Shown one piece after another: positions 1-6,983 of a stretch of 17,596 bases of DNA (position 1 is the stretch's first letter; each line of letters starts with the position of its first letter). Both the position numbers and the translations under genes were made by a program. Where the stretch lies: the NCBI GenBank assembly GCA_012270805.1, contig JAAXHR010000401.1, forward strand, positions 1-17,596, in the 5' to 3' direction. The notes under the pieces were generated by a model that made no database searches, was not told the DNA's origin, and worked only from the letters and a program-made list of their open reading frames with translations. The DNA comes from Dehalococcoidia bacterium. Lineage in GTDB: Bacteria; Chloroflexota; Dehalococcoidia; Lucifugimonadales; Lucifugimonadaceae.

Positions 1-114
1 GGTGTCAAATCGGTACTGAAAGGCAAGATGCCGCCGATAGTGCCGCACAAGGCCGATGAGAGCGGGAAGATAACCCGAATCTTTGAGAGAGTAGAGAGCG
101 AGCGAAATTCATGA
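1..114 (+). CDS. C-terminal end of an HdrC-like 4Fe-4S protein (partial)
   Basis: The frame beginning at base 1 is open and ends at a TGA that overlaps the next gene's ATG as ATGA. It encodes 37 residues with the stretch LKGKMPPIVPHK followed by a short charged tail. A tail of the type LKGK-P-PHK, followed by an IF segment, resembles the C-terminus of HdrC-type ferredoxin subunits, which pass electrons to HdrB. A succinate dehydrogenase-type iron-sulfur subunit is the alternative. No cysteine motif lies inside the window, so the assignment rests on the short tail and on the translationally coupled HdrB-like neighbour. The start is outside the window. Confidence 0.6.
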   Translation, partial: GVKSVLKGKMPPIVPHKADESGKITRIFERVESERNS

Positions 115-1007
115 AATTCGCCTTCTATCCAGGTTGTGTCGCGCGCGGAGCGGGACCCGAGCTCTTCGACTCGGCGGTTGCAGTAATGGATCGCCTCGGT
201 ATCGAGTGGGTCGAGTTGACAGGCGCGTCTTGTACCGGTGCCGGGGTGCTGCAGGAGAAAGATCAGAAACTCGGCGACATCCTAAACATCCGCACTTTGG
301 CGATGGCTGAGCAGCTTGGACTGCCGGTTCTGACGATTTGTTCGACGTGCCAGGGTGTGATGGCGCAGGCGGACCGTCGCGTGCGACGGAATGCCGACTA
401 TCTGGAAGAGATCAACGGCTACCTCGCCGAAGAGGGCTTGTCGTACAGCGGCAACACGACCGTGAAGCACTTATTGTGGGTGCTCGTCGAGGACATCGGA
501 GTCGAGACGCTTAAGAAGACGTTCGTGAAGGAACTTTCGGGTGTGAACCTCGCACCGTTTTACGGCTGTTACATCGTGCGTCCGTCCGACGCGCTGGGAT
601 TCGACGAAAACCCCGAACGTCAGACTTCACTCGAAACGGTTATCGAAGCGGTCGGCGGCAATGTAATCGACTTCCCCGGCAAAACCGCTTGCTGCGGCTT
701 TCCGATACTGCTAATCAATCAGCGCAACTCGTTGCGGATGGTCGCCAATCACACCGGTACCGCGAGCGAACTCGGCGCCGATGCGATGGTCACGCCGTGT
801 CCGCTCTGTCACCTCAACCTTGATGGCTACCAACCGAAAGCTCGTCGGCAGAACAAGCGCGGCAAGGCAGACCTGCCGATAATTCACTTGCCGCAGCTTC
901 TCGGGTTGGCGATGGGGATCGATTCCAAGACTCTCGGACTCGGCAAGCACTTGGTCAACACTCGCGACATCGTCCGCAAAGTAGATTCGATATCGGTAGC
1001 GAGCTGA
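111..1007 (+). CDS. HdrB/SdhE-like CCG-domain heterodisulfide reductase subunit
   Basis: This 298-residue soluble protein has two cysteine-rich CCG domains. Domain 1 has Cys9, Cys41, Cys77 and Cys80. Domain 2 has Cys153, the pair Cys194-Cys195 in ACCGFP, Cys230 and Cys233 in CPLC. In HdrB and SdhE proteins these domains bind non-cubane [4Fe-4S] clusters and handle disulfide, quinone or flavin-linked electron transfer. The first motif is degenerate: SCTG replaces CCG, so one cysteine of the usual pair is missing while domain 2 is complete. The gene overlaps the upstream HdrC-like gene by 4 bases, so the two are probably one operon and complex. The physiological partner (dehydrogenase flavoprotein or quinone module) is not visible. 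Family confidence is high; the exact reaction is unknown. Confidence 0.85.
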   Translation: MKFAFYPGCVARGAGPELFDSAVAVMDRLGIEWVELTGASCTGAGVLQEKDQKLGDILNIRTLAMAEQLGLPVLTICSTCQGVMAQADRRVRRNADYLEEINGYLAEEGLSYSGNTTVKHLLWVLVEDIGVETLKKTFVKELSGVNLAPFYGCYIVRPSDALGFDENPERQTSLETVIEAVGGNVIDFPGKTACCGFPILLINQRNSLRMVANHTGTASELGADAMVTPCPLCHLNLDGYQPKARRQNKRGKADLPIIHLPQLLGLAMGIDSKTLGLGKHLVNTRDIVRKVDSISVAS

Positions 1008-1018
1008 TGCAAATCGCG

Positions 1019-1059
1019 CCCCCTTTGTCCTTCGGACATTTCCCCGTGAACGGGGGAAA
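1019..1059 (+). repeat. Palindromic repeat unit 1 (forward)
   Basis: The unit begins CCCCCTTT and contains two small hairpins. The first has a GTCC stem, TTC loop and GGAC arm. The second has arms TTTCCCC and GGGGGAAA around a GTGAAC-type loop. It starts 11 bases after the HdrB-like stop codon. With unit 2 in opposite orientation it forms a roughly 130-base inverted pair with the CCCCC ends outward, as in REP doublets or small MITEs. Confidence 0.85.
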
Positions 1060-1104
1060 GCGGAATATGTTCTGCGCAGGCGGGATATTTGTGCAACCAT
1101 CGGA

Positions 1105-1146
1105 TTTCCCTCAGTTGTGGGGGAAATGTCCGAAGGACAAAGGGGG
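1105..1146 (-). repeat. Palindromic repeat unit 2 (reverse)
   Basis: This is the reverse complement of unit 1. It has an identical GTCC-TTC-GGAC hairpin and CCCCCTTT end. The loop of the second hairpin is changed (TCAGTTGTG), but the TTTCCC and GGGAAA stem is kept. Stem kept while loop varies is what a selected or copied hairpin element would show. Confidence 0.85.
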
Positions 1147-1171
1147 CGTTCGAGATGGTCGGTTACACTGA

Positions 1172-1210
1172 TTTCCCCGCGAGCGGGGGAAATGGCGAAG
1201 CAAAAGGGGG
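1172..1210 (-). repeat. Palindromic repeat unit 3 (reverse, divergent)
   Basis: The large hairpin is intact (TTTCCCCG with CGGGGGAAA arms around a short GAG-containing loop) and the GGGGG end is present. The small hairpin is altered to GCGAAGC, a shorter stem around the same GAA/TTC loop. The flank GGGGGCATCC is matched in reverse by GGATGCCCCC at unit 4, so units 3 and 4 form a second inverted pair with CCCCC ends facing inward. Confidence 0.75.
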
Positions 1211-1325
1211 CATCCCTCAAACAACCTCCACGCTTCACGGTCATGCACCACGCACTTCCGACGGATGTTATAGCCACTTCTGCCCGGTGCCCTCATTTGC
1301 CCGACGGTCTTTACACGCGAGGATG

Positions 1326-1367
1326 CCCCCTTTGTCCTTCGGACATTTCCCCCGTGAACGGGGGAAA
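1326..1367 (+). repeat. Palindromic repeat unit 4 (forward)
   Basis: This copy is almost identical to unit 1, with one extra C that makes the large stem symmetrical (TTTCCCCC with GGGGGAAA). It ends 29 bases before the proposed start of the small lipoprotein gene, so it may lie in that gene's leader or promoter. Confidence 0.85.
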
Positions 1368-1396
1368 CCGAGATGTGACGCCATAAGTGCTGTCAA

Positions 1397-1867
1397 GTGA
1401 GTTTCGCTATGTTTTCCACGCGAGCGGTCAAATGCATCTCGAATCGGGGGTTGGCAGTTTCGTTGCTGTTGATCGCGTTCGCCGTGGCGTGCAGCGAGCC
1501 AGAAGAACCCGTGCCTACGATTGATCCTGACCCGCCGATAAGCGAGGCTCAAGCGATCGAGATAGCCAAGGCTTCGCTCACCGAAGTAATAGAAGATATC
1601 GAGTTCGCGGGCTACGATCAGATCCGCATTCGTGTTGGCAACATGCGTCTTAGTTACCTGCAGGAACTGACAAAATCTGAACTCTACTCTCCAGATTCAC
1701 CGCGGATGCAGAGGCAGATATGGGCAGTCCAGGTAGGCGGTACTTTCCCTGACGACCCCAACCCTTACCGCGTCGACCACGGTTATGGGGTGGTGGGCGT
1801 TGACGCGATCAACGGCGATATCTGGTTGCGGGCGAGGTATGACAAGGAGATCTTGGTGGAGCCGTAG
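1397..1867 (+). CDS. Small lipoprotein with PepSY-like domain
   Basis: This 156-residue protein has a hydrophobic signal segment at about residues 19-31. A lipobox follows, ending AVAC with Cys32, so it is probably a lipid-anchored protein outside the membrane. A short acidic and proline-rich spacer follows. The segment from ISEAQAIEIAKA (about residues 49-60) onward, with a later GVVGVDAINGDIW stretch, resembles PepSY-type domains, in which a helix is followed by a strand pair around a GxI or DG turn. The listed start is GTG; an in-frame ATG at 1409 is equally possible, and neither has a strong ribosome site. It lies upstream of the SBP3 gene on the same strand. The function is unknown; PepSY domains are often linked to protease inhibition or surface regulation, but no such role is shown here. 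Confidence 0.65.
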   Translation: MSFAMFSTRAVKCISNRGLAVSLLLIAFAVACSEPEEPVPTIDPDPPISEAQAIEIAKASLTEVIEDIEFAGYDQIRIRVGNMRLSYLQELTKSELYSPDSPRMQRQIWAVQVGGTFPDDPNPYRVDHGYGVVGVDAINGDIWLRARYDKEILVEP

Positions 1868-1987
1868 AGGTAGCACGCAGTGAATCGCAAAACCCGACAC
1901 CGCAACTTGACAGCATGTTACCATACTTCTGCTCAAATGGACAATGGTGCATGGTCAAAATCCAAGTTGATGGGATCGAATATTGTC

Positions 1988-3736
1988 ATGCCAAAAATCG
2001 TCGTAGCAATAACGTTAACGGTCGGAGGCATCATGATCGTTGCCTGTTCAGCGCGACAAACGGATCCGACTCGAGACGGACAGGTCAAAGAGAACGAGAT
2101 TCAAGACGTGCTCCAAGAGGAACCCGTTGTGCAGACGAGCGTGGCTGATAGTTCGCGACATGTGGCTCGAATCCGTGCTTACACATGTCTCATTCCGGAC
2201 CCCGCGATCGATCGAGCTAGCGCAGATCGAGCCGAAACGTTTGCACCTATCGTCCACGAGATTCACGCGGGTTTGACTCGCCTGTCGTATGGCGAAGATC
2301 GAGTGTCCGTCGAAAGCGCGTTGGCAGAGAAGTATGAAGTGGATGATGACGGCAAGCAGTTCGCATTTACTCTTCGGAACGATCTGAAATTCAGCGACGG
2401 AAGCGCACTAACCACGAATGATGTCAAATGGAGTTGGGAACGCGCTTTGAAAAAGTCGTCACCTGGTGGCCGCGCAATACGGATACTCGGTGGCATCGTC
2501 GGAGCCGATGGTCTCATAACAGGAAGACTGGACGAATTGACAGGCGTTGAGATAGTCGATGAACGAAAGATGTTCGTCCACCTCGGGAAAGCTCGCGCCG
2601 CTTTTCCTATAATGTTGACCGATCCAGTCGCTGCCGTATTGAATGAGGTCAATGTAGCCCAGTGGCCAACGCAGTGGACCAATGACGCGGCCGACCGCGT
2701 TCGAAACGTCGAGTTTGAGCCGCATCAACTGCCAGTTGGTGCTGGTCCGTTCATGCTCGTCGAATTCGGCGTCCAGAATTGGCACACCACATGTCGTATT
2801 GTCCGCAATCCGCATTTCTGGGGAGAAAGTCCATCCTTGGACGCGGTAGAATTTGTCACGGAACCGCTCTTGGGTGATGCCGAAGGTGACGATATAGACT
2901 TCGGGGCAGTACATTTTGCACGTGGTGAAATCGATATGCGGCTTCTTGTGGGCGATGAAATCGCTGAAATTGCCGACGGAGCTGCCAACGAACCGTATCG
3001 ATATTCGGATTCAGTCGGACCAGCAACGCTCGCTTACATAGTCTTCAATCCCGAAGTAGCGCCGTTTGATGGTTTGAACTTCAGACGTGCTATTGTGTCG
3101 GCATCTGACACATCTATTTTCAAGCCCGGCGATGACTTGCCGGTAGCAAAGCGGATTGTGCCGGCCAGCCTTCGACACGCGGGCGCGGACGCGTCGCGGT
3201 TGCCATTCAATCCTGATGTCGGTCGAGAGTACTGGGACGATTCATCAGATTCCACGATGCCACCCATCGTTTTTTACGACGAAAATCCAGGATGGTACGC
3301 TTACATGTTCAGGCAGCTATTTAACCAATGGCATGCAGAACTTGGTGTCAACGTAATCATCTCCTCGTCGCTTCAGCTCTCGGATGTGCCTCGTCGTTCG
3401 ATGTTGTTCGCAATCCATTCACCGCCTTATCCCGACGTACACGCGGTGTTGTCACCGATTCCGACCATCTTCGGCGTCAACACTTCCCCCGAAATGATTG
3501 AACTAAGCAAGCAGCTCGAGGAGGCGGCCGCGGAGTTGGACGCCGTAGAACGGGCACGGAAGTACCTTGCCGCAGAGAACTACGCTTTAGACCAAGCGCT
3601 CGTCCTACCGATTTGGAGTTTTGAGGCCCCGTGGTCACATATAGTTCAGCCTTGGGTACGTGGTTTTACAATCCCTCGTTATGCCGGATCTGTGTTTGAA
3701 AAGGTTTCTTTCGACGAAACTGCACCGAAGAGATGA
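1988..3736 (+). CDS. Family 5 ABC substrate-binding lipoprotein (SBP3)
   Basis: This 582-residue protein is an extracytoplasmic solute receptor of the oligopeptide/dipeptide/nickel class (SBP_bac_5). The start chosen at ATG 1988 gives a short signal peptide and a lipobox IVAC with Cys20. The frame is open back to a GTG at 1880, which has an AGAGGT ribosome-like site but would add 36 residues before the signal, so the start is not certain. Family hallmarks include the segment APIVHEIHAGLTRL near the mature N-terminus, FTLRNDLKFSDGSALTTNDV at roughly residues 130-150, and a lobe II region with repeated aromatic residues. It lacks the Val/Glu stalk of SBP1 and SBP2 and is only distantly related to them. 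No permease or ATPase follows on its strand. It ends 11 bases from the convergent permease gene, with no terminator seen between. The ligand is unknown. Confidence 0.85.
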   Translation: MPKIVVAITLTVGGIMIVACSARQTDPTRDGQVKENEIQDVLQEEPVVQTSVADSSRHVARIRAYTCLIPDPAIDRASADRAETFAPIVHEIHAGLTRLSYGEDRVSVESALAEKYEVDDDGKQFAFTLRNDLKFSDGSALTTNDVKWSWERALKKSSPGGRAIRILGGIVGADGLITGRLDELTGVEIVDERKMFVHLGKARAAFPIMLTDPVAAVLNEVNVAQWPTQWTNDAADRVRNVEFEPHQLPVGAGPFMLVEFGVQNWHTTCRIVRNPHFWGESPSLDAVEFVTEPLLGDAEGDDIDFGAVHFARGEIDMRLLVGDEIAEIADGAANEPYRYSDSVGPATLAYIVFNPEVAPFDGLNFRRAIVSASDTSIFKPGDDLPVAKRIVPASLRHAGADASRLPFNPDVGREYWDDSSDSTMPPIVFYDENPGWYAYMFRQLFNQWHAELGVNVIISSSLQLSDVPRRSMLFAIHSPPYPDVHAVLSPIPTIFGVNTSPEMIELSKQLEEAAAELDAVERARKYLAAENYALDQALVLPIWSFEAPWSHIVQPWVRGFTIPRYAGSVFEKVSFDETAPKR

Positions 3737-3747
3737 TGTGGGAATGA

Positions 3748-4629
3748 TCAATCGCGCACGATGCGGCGGTCTATCAAGGGGTAAAGCAGCTCCATGATCG
3801 CCAATAGAACGGCGAAGATGATGGCGGTTGTGATGACGATAGATTGGACCAACCCGGAATTGTTGCCAAGTATCGCCTGTTGCAGCAGGTATCCGATTCC
3901 GGGATAGGCGAATACGATCTCGACCATCACGGCGCCGGTGAAGATGATGCCCATGCTCAGGAACAGCTGGGTGAATTGAGGGAGGGCACAGTTCCGCATC
4001 CGGTACCACGCAAAGATTCGCCAATCTTGCAGACCCATGGCGCGCGATTGGATTACGTAATCTTCACCCTCGACCGTCACCATCATGCCGCGCATTAAAA
4101 CCAGCCAATGGGCAGTGCCAGTCAGGATGATGCTGAGTGTCGGCAGTGTTCCGTGCCAGATGAGCGTTTGGATCCCCTGCCAGGTGAGCGTCGGCGTCTC
4201 ACCCAAGGTGTATCCGCCACCGGTGGGGAAGACAGCCCAGAGCCAAACGAAAAGCCATATCAGCACCATTCCGAAGATGAAGTACGGCGTGGCGTACATC
4301 GTCAGGGCGGCGGGCGCGCCCCATCGGGCGATATGCCCGATCTTTCCGAACGGTGAGGCCATCAATGCGCCTGCAATCGATCCGAGGATGAACGACACTG
4401 CGGTCGCGAGGCCCATCAAGGCCAGGGTCCACGGAATGGCTTGGGTGACTTTGTCGGTGATGAACCCGCCTTTAAGCACCCAAGTCCACCAATCGATGAA
4501 ATCGAATATCGTGGGGAACGAACCGTAGTCTGTCCACAGCGCGGGAAAACGGGGTATCAGATAGGCGAGTGAACCGGCGAGGAAAACCGTGGCGACGAAT
4601 GAGGCTGTGCGACGGGTAAGTTGAAGCAT
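3748..4629 (-). CDS. DppB/OppB-type ABC permease, shortened (second copy)
   Basis: This 293-residue integral membrane protein is of the BPD_transp_1 type. The ATPase-contacting EAA loop is clear: EGEDYVIQSRAMGLQDWR at about residues 187-204, followed by an RNCALPQ segment. It shares FP-GGGYTLGE-P and SRAMGL--WR with the dppB product at 12031-13041, so the two are related. The periplasmic part between helix 1 and helix 2 is roughly 45 residues shorter. It lacks the PGDP motif and the stretch around YRAKFGLDKPLWQQY seen in that protein. It follows SBP2 by 82 bases on the same strand. No DppC partner or ATPase follows; the next gene is convergent. No good ribosome site precedes the ATG. It may use the DppC, DppD and DppF proteins of the upstream operon or be part of a decaying duplicate. 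Confidence 0.85.
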   Translation of the reverse strand: MLQLTRRTASFVATVFLAGSLAYLIPRFPALWTDYGSFPTIFDFIDWWTWVLKGGFITDKVTQAIPWTLALMGLATAVSFILGSIAGALMASPFGKIGHIARWGAPAALTMYATPYFIFGMVLIWLFVWLWAVFPTGGGYTLGETPTLTWQGIQTLIWHGTLPTLSIILTGTAHWLVLMRGMMVTVEGEDYVIQSRAMGLQDWRIFAWYRMRNCALPQFTQLFLSMGIIFTGAVMVEIVFAYPGIGYLLQQAILGNNSGLVQSIVITTAIIFAVLLAIMELLYPLIDRRIVRD

Positions 4630-4711
4630 GGGGCAGCGCGACGGTAATCGATTGCCAACCGATAAGTGTACCTACACGTTTACGCGGTAGAGGCATGTTT
4701 GAAACTTGCCC

Positions 4712-6766
4712 CTACTCACCTGTTGGTTGCAGTCGAATGATGGCTTGGTAGAACGCGGCCCAGACGCGGTGCGATGGGAAGTCGGAGGTCTCGGCCGTCG
4801 GCCATCCGGTCCAATAGGTGGTATTCATGGCGTTGATGATCCCGTCTTCTGCCAACTGGATCTCCGGCATGTCGCGGAGGATGATCTCCGTCGCTTGACG
4901 GAACAGCTCGACGTACTCAGGATCGTCTGGTGATGCCACCATCGCTCCCATCTGGTCGATGATCGCGTCGTACTCTGGATTCTCGTAGCGCGGAGCAGAG
5001 AGGAAGTATCCGACGGTTTCGCCGATTGCAGCGGAGTTGCTGGAATGCCAATGGATGTACGTCTGATATGGCTCGATAGTGCTGCCGCAGTGCCATGTCA
5101 ACCAAGAAGGAAGGTCGCCAACGGCCTGTTTGCCCCAGAAACCGGTTAGACCACGACGCTCAACCGCGTCGAACCCGGCGCGTTGAAGGCTCTCAACAAC
5201 TGCTGTGCCGGAGCGGGACATTATGAAGTATCCGGGCGCCGGGTTCCAAAGCTCGATCTTGAGAATCTCGCCGTCAGCGTCGGTCCAGAAACCGGCTTCG
5301 TTTTTGGAGTAGCCGGCGGCTTCCATGATCTCAGCAGCCTTTTCAGGGTTATGGATCTCAGTGCCGTCGGCATCGATAAGATCCTTGATCTTCTCGTAGT
5401 ATTCCGCCGGACCCGGGAATGTAACCGCGAGAGGCACCCCCACATTATTTGCCGCACCCTCAAACGCAAGGTTGTTAACGGACTGCTTGTCGATAGAGTA
5501 GTTCAATGCCCGTCGTACAGCTGGGTCGTCAAAAGGCTTCACCTTGTTGTTCATCGTCATCGAGATCATGCATCCGTTGGGGTCGAGCCCGAACGGCTCG
5601 TCTTTGAACGAGATGATCTTGGGGTTGCGCACGCGTGTCAATTCGTACAGTCCGGCCTGGAACGTAAACTGCACGTCGATATCGTTATTTGCCATCCTCA
5701 GCGCGATCGACTGCTCATCTCCGGCCGGTGCGAAGACGATGCGTTCGACCGCAGGCAACGGCGCCAAACCTGCTTTAGCTGCCCACCAGTTGTCGTCACG
5801 GTCGAAGATCAACGCCTCTGGTGCGGCCTTTGCGAGCTTGAACGCGCCGGTGCCGACCGGCCAGCCCTGCGGGATGTCGATGTTCTCGAAAGTCTCCGGG
5901 TCCTTGCCTTCCCAGATGTGCTTCGGCAATACCGGCATCTGCTCTTCGGAGTTTTCTTGGAAGAGAACCAGGAATATCCGCTGGTCCGGTTGCGTCAGGT
6001 GCAGTTTAATGGTGTAGTCATCCACCTTTTCCACGTTCTCGACCACACCTTTCAGGCGGAAGTGGAACGCGCTCGAGGGGTTGTCTAAGATGAGGTCTTG
6101 CCACGTGAATCGGACGTCTTCGGCGGTGAACGGTGTGCCATCTGACCAGTGGACATCTTCTCGGAAGGTGATGGTGACCTCGTCGAACGTGTCGTTGTAC
6201 TGCCAGTCTGTGGCGAGCCAGGGATAGACTTCCCCGTTATGGTGGCCGTAGTAGAAGGGAAATTCGATCCACGTTTGGTTCGCGTATGCCCTGATACGGC
6301 TGAGCGCCCCACCCGAGAGCAGGTTCATGTTCGCGGGCGGGAGTTGCTGTCCTCCGATGGCGATTACGAGGGTTCGATTGCGCGGCACGTCGCGGAGCCC
6401 TTCAGTGCCGGCAGCGGGAGGCGGTGTCGCCGTGGGTTCAGCGGTTGCCGTGACGACCCTTTCGACTTCCACCGCGACTTCAACGTCTCGTTGGACCACA
6501 ACCTCTTTTTCGACGACGACGGTCTCGACGACGGTTTCGCCTTCAACGACCCGCTCTTTCTCAACGACAACCGTCTGTATGATCGTCTCACCCTCGACAA
6601 TGGTTTCTTTCTCAACGACGACGGTCTCGACGACGCGCACTTCGCGGTCGACTTGAACTTCGACTGTCTGGACGACAATCTTTTCTTGCGTGCAGGCGAA
6701 TGCCGCTACCGCGGATAGAGCAACGCTGAAAAGGCCGAGCGCGAGGATCTTGCGTAACTTCAACAT
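4712..6766 (-). CDS. Stalked family 5 substrate-binding lipoprotein (SBP2)
   Basis: This 684-residue receptor belongs to a peptide-type ABC importer. ATG 6766 is the start because AGGAG lies 9 bases upstream; the longer open frame begins before that site. The signal peptide ends at Cys25 in AFAC, an unusual lipobox with Phe at -2. Residues 26-105 form a Val/Glu/Lys stalk containing 17-residue repeats. A Thr/Ala/Pro hinge (about 106-119) follows, then the binding domain, which carries YWSDGTPFTAEDV-type sequence (here HWSDGTPFTAEDVRFTWQDL). Its partner SBP1 has the same length and domain plan; by eye about four in five residues match over the last 145. The terminator at 6918-6957 lies upstream, so this gene probably has its own promoter. 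The downstream gene is the shortened permease. Confidence 0.9.
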   Translation of the reverse strand: MLKLRKILALGLFSVALSAVAAFACTQEKIVVQTVEVQVDREVRVVETVVVEKETIVEGETIIQTVVVEKERVVEGETVVETVVVEKEVVVQRDVEVAVEVERVVTATAEPTATPPPAAGTEGLRDVPRNRTLVIAIGGQQLPPANMNLLSGGALSRIRAYANQTWIEFPFYYGHHNGEVYPWLATDWQYNDTFDEVTITFREDVHWSDGTPFTAEDVRFTWQDLILDNPSSAFHFRLKGVVENVEKVDDYTIKLHLTQPDQRIFLVLFQENSEEQMPVLPKHIWEGKDPETFENIDIPQGWPVGTGAFKLAKAAPEALIFDRDDNWWAAKAGLAPLPAVERIVFAPAGDEQSIALRMANNDIDVQFTFQAGLYELTRVRNPKIISFKDEPFGLDPNGCMISMTMNNKVKPFDDPAVRRALNYSIDKQSVNNLAFEGAANNVGVPLAVTFPGPAEYYEKIKDLIDADGTEIHNPEKAAEIMEAAGYSKNEAGFWTDADGEILKIELWNPAPGYFIMSRSGTAVVESLQRAGFDAVERRGLTGFWGKQAVGDLPSWLTWHCGSTIEPYQTYIHWHSSNSAAIGETVGYFLSAPRYENPEYDAIIDQMGAMVASPDDPEYVELFRQATEIILRDMPEIQLAEDGIINAMNTTYWTGWPTAETSDFPSHRVWAAFYQAIIRLQPTGE
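6473..6625 (-). repeat. 17-residue (51-base) tandem repeats in the SBP2 stalk
   Basis: Residues 48-64, 65-81 and 82-98 of SBP2 each begin TVVVEKE. Units 1 and 2 continue with [TR][IV]VEGET[IV][IV][QE]. Unit 3 keeps the TVVVEKEVVVQ start and then drifts. At the DNA level the period is 51 bases. The composition (alternating Val/Ile with Glu, Lys or Arg) suggests an extended or coiled stalk that holds the binding domain away from the lipid anchor; this role is inference. Confidence 0.85.
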
Positions 6767-6817
6767 TCCAAGCATCTCCTCTGCTGATGTTGAATGATTC
6801 GTTTTCGTCAACTAGCG

Positions 6818-6833
6818 TGGTGAAAAATCACCA
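6818..6833. promoter_or_regulatory. Operator-like inverted repeat upstream of SBP2
   Basis: TGGTGA-aaaa-TCACCA is a perfect 6-base inverted repeat centred about 60 bases before the SBP2 start codon. A second one, AACAT-ttac-ATGTT, lies further upstream at 6852-6865. Both sit between the terminator and the gene, where a promoter is expected. No convincing -35/-10 pair was found (there is a TTGACG at 6806-6811 without a good -10). Regulator binding is speculation. Confidence 0.3.
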
Positions 6834-6917
6834 GATGCGTAATCTAGACGAAACATTTACATGTTCTCGCAGGATATCAGCGAATCGATGTTAGTGACGA
6901 TCAGATTTTCGCGCACG

Positions 6918-6957
6918 CAAAAAACAGGGCCCGCTCTTGCGAGCGGGCCCTGTTGAA
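6918..6957 (-). terminator. Rho-independent terminator after SBP1
   Basis: A perfect 13-base stem runs over AACAGGGCCCGCT and AGCGGGCCCTGTT, with a 6-base loop at 6936-6941. Read on the minus strand it is followed at once by six T residues. On the plus strand no T run follows, so it acts on minus-strand transcripts. It lies about 30 bases after the SBP1 stop and separates the dppBCDF-SBP1 unit from SBP2. Confidence 0.92.
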
Positions 6958-6983
6958 TTGATCGCTGGATAGCGATTGCCGAA

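Larger units (their letters stand above)
1008..1396. other. Gene-free stretch carrying palindromic repeats
   Basis: There is no credible gene here. Short open frames on both strands run through the repeat units and have no family resemblance. The stretch holds four copies of a roughly 40-base double-hairpin unit, listed separately, in the order forward, reverse, reverse, forward. Between units 3 and 4 lie about 115 bases with no recognised feature. Confidence 0.7.

Noticed and set aside
711..1277. 188-codon minus-strand frame across the HdrB-like 3' end and the repeats
   Set aside because: It is antisense to the HdrB-like gene and then runs through the palindromic repeats; the translation shows no domain.
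1019..1367. Possible CRISPR array
   Set aside because: The repeats alternate in orientation, spacing is irregular (about 45, 25 and 115 bases) and each unit has two internal hairpins, so this is a palindromic element cluster.
1907..1912. TTGACA as a -35 box for SBP3
   Set aside because: No acceptable -10 hexamer lies 15-19 bases downstream.
5183..6088. 301-codon plus-strand open frame opposite SBP2
   Set aside because: It is fully antisense to a clear lipoprotein gene, has no recognisable domain, and similar antisense frames occur opposite SBP1, as expected from shared codon bias.
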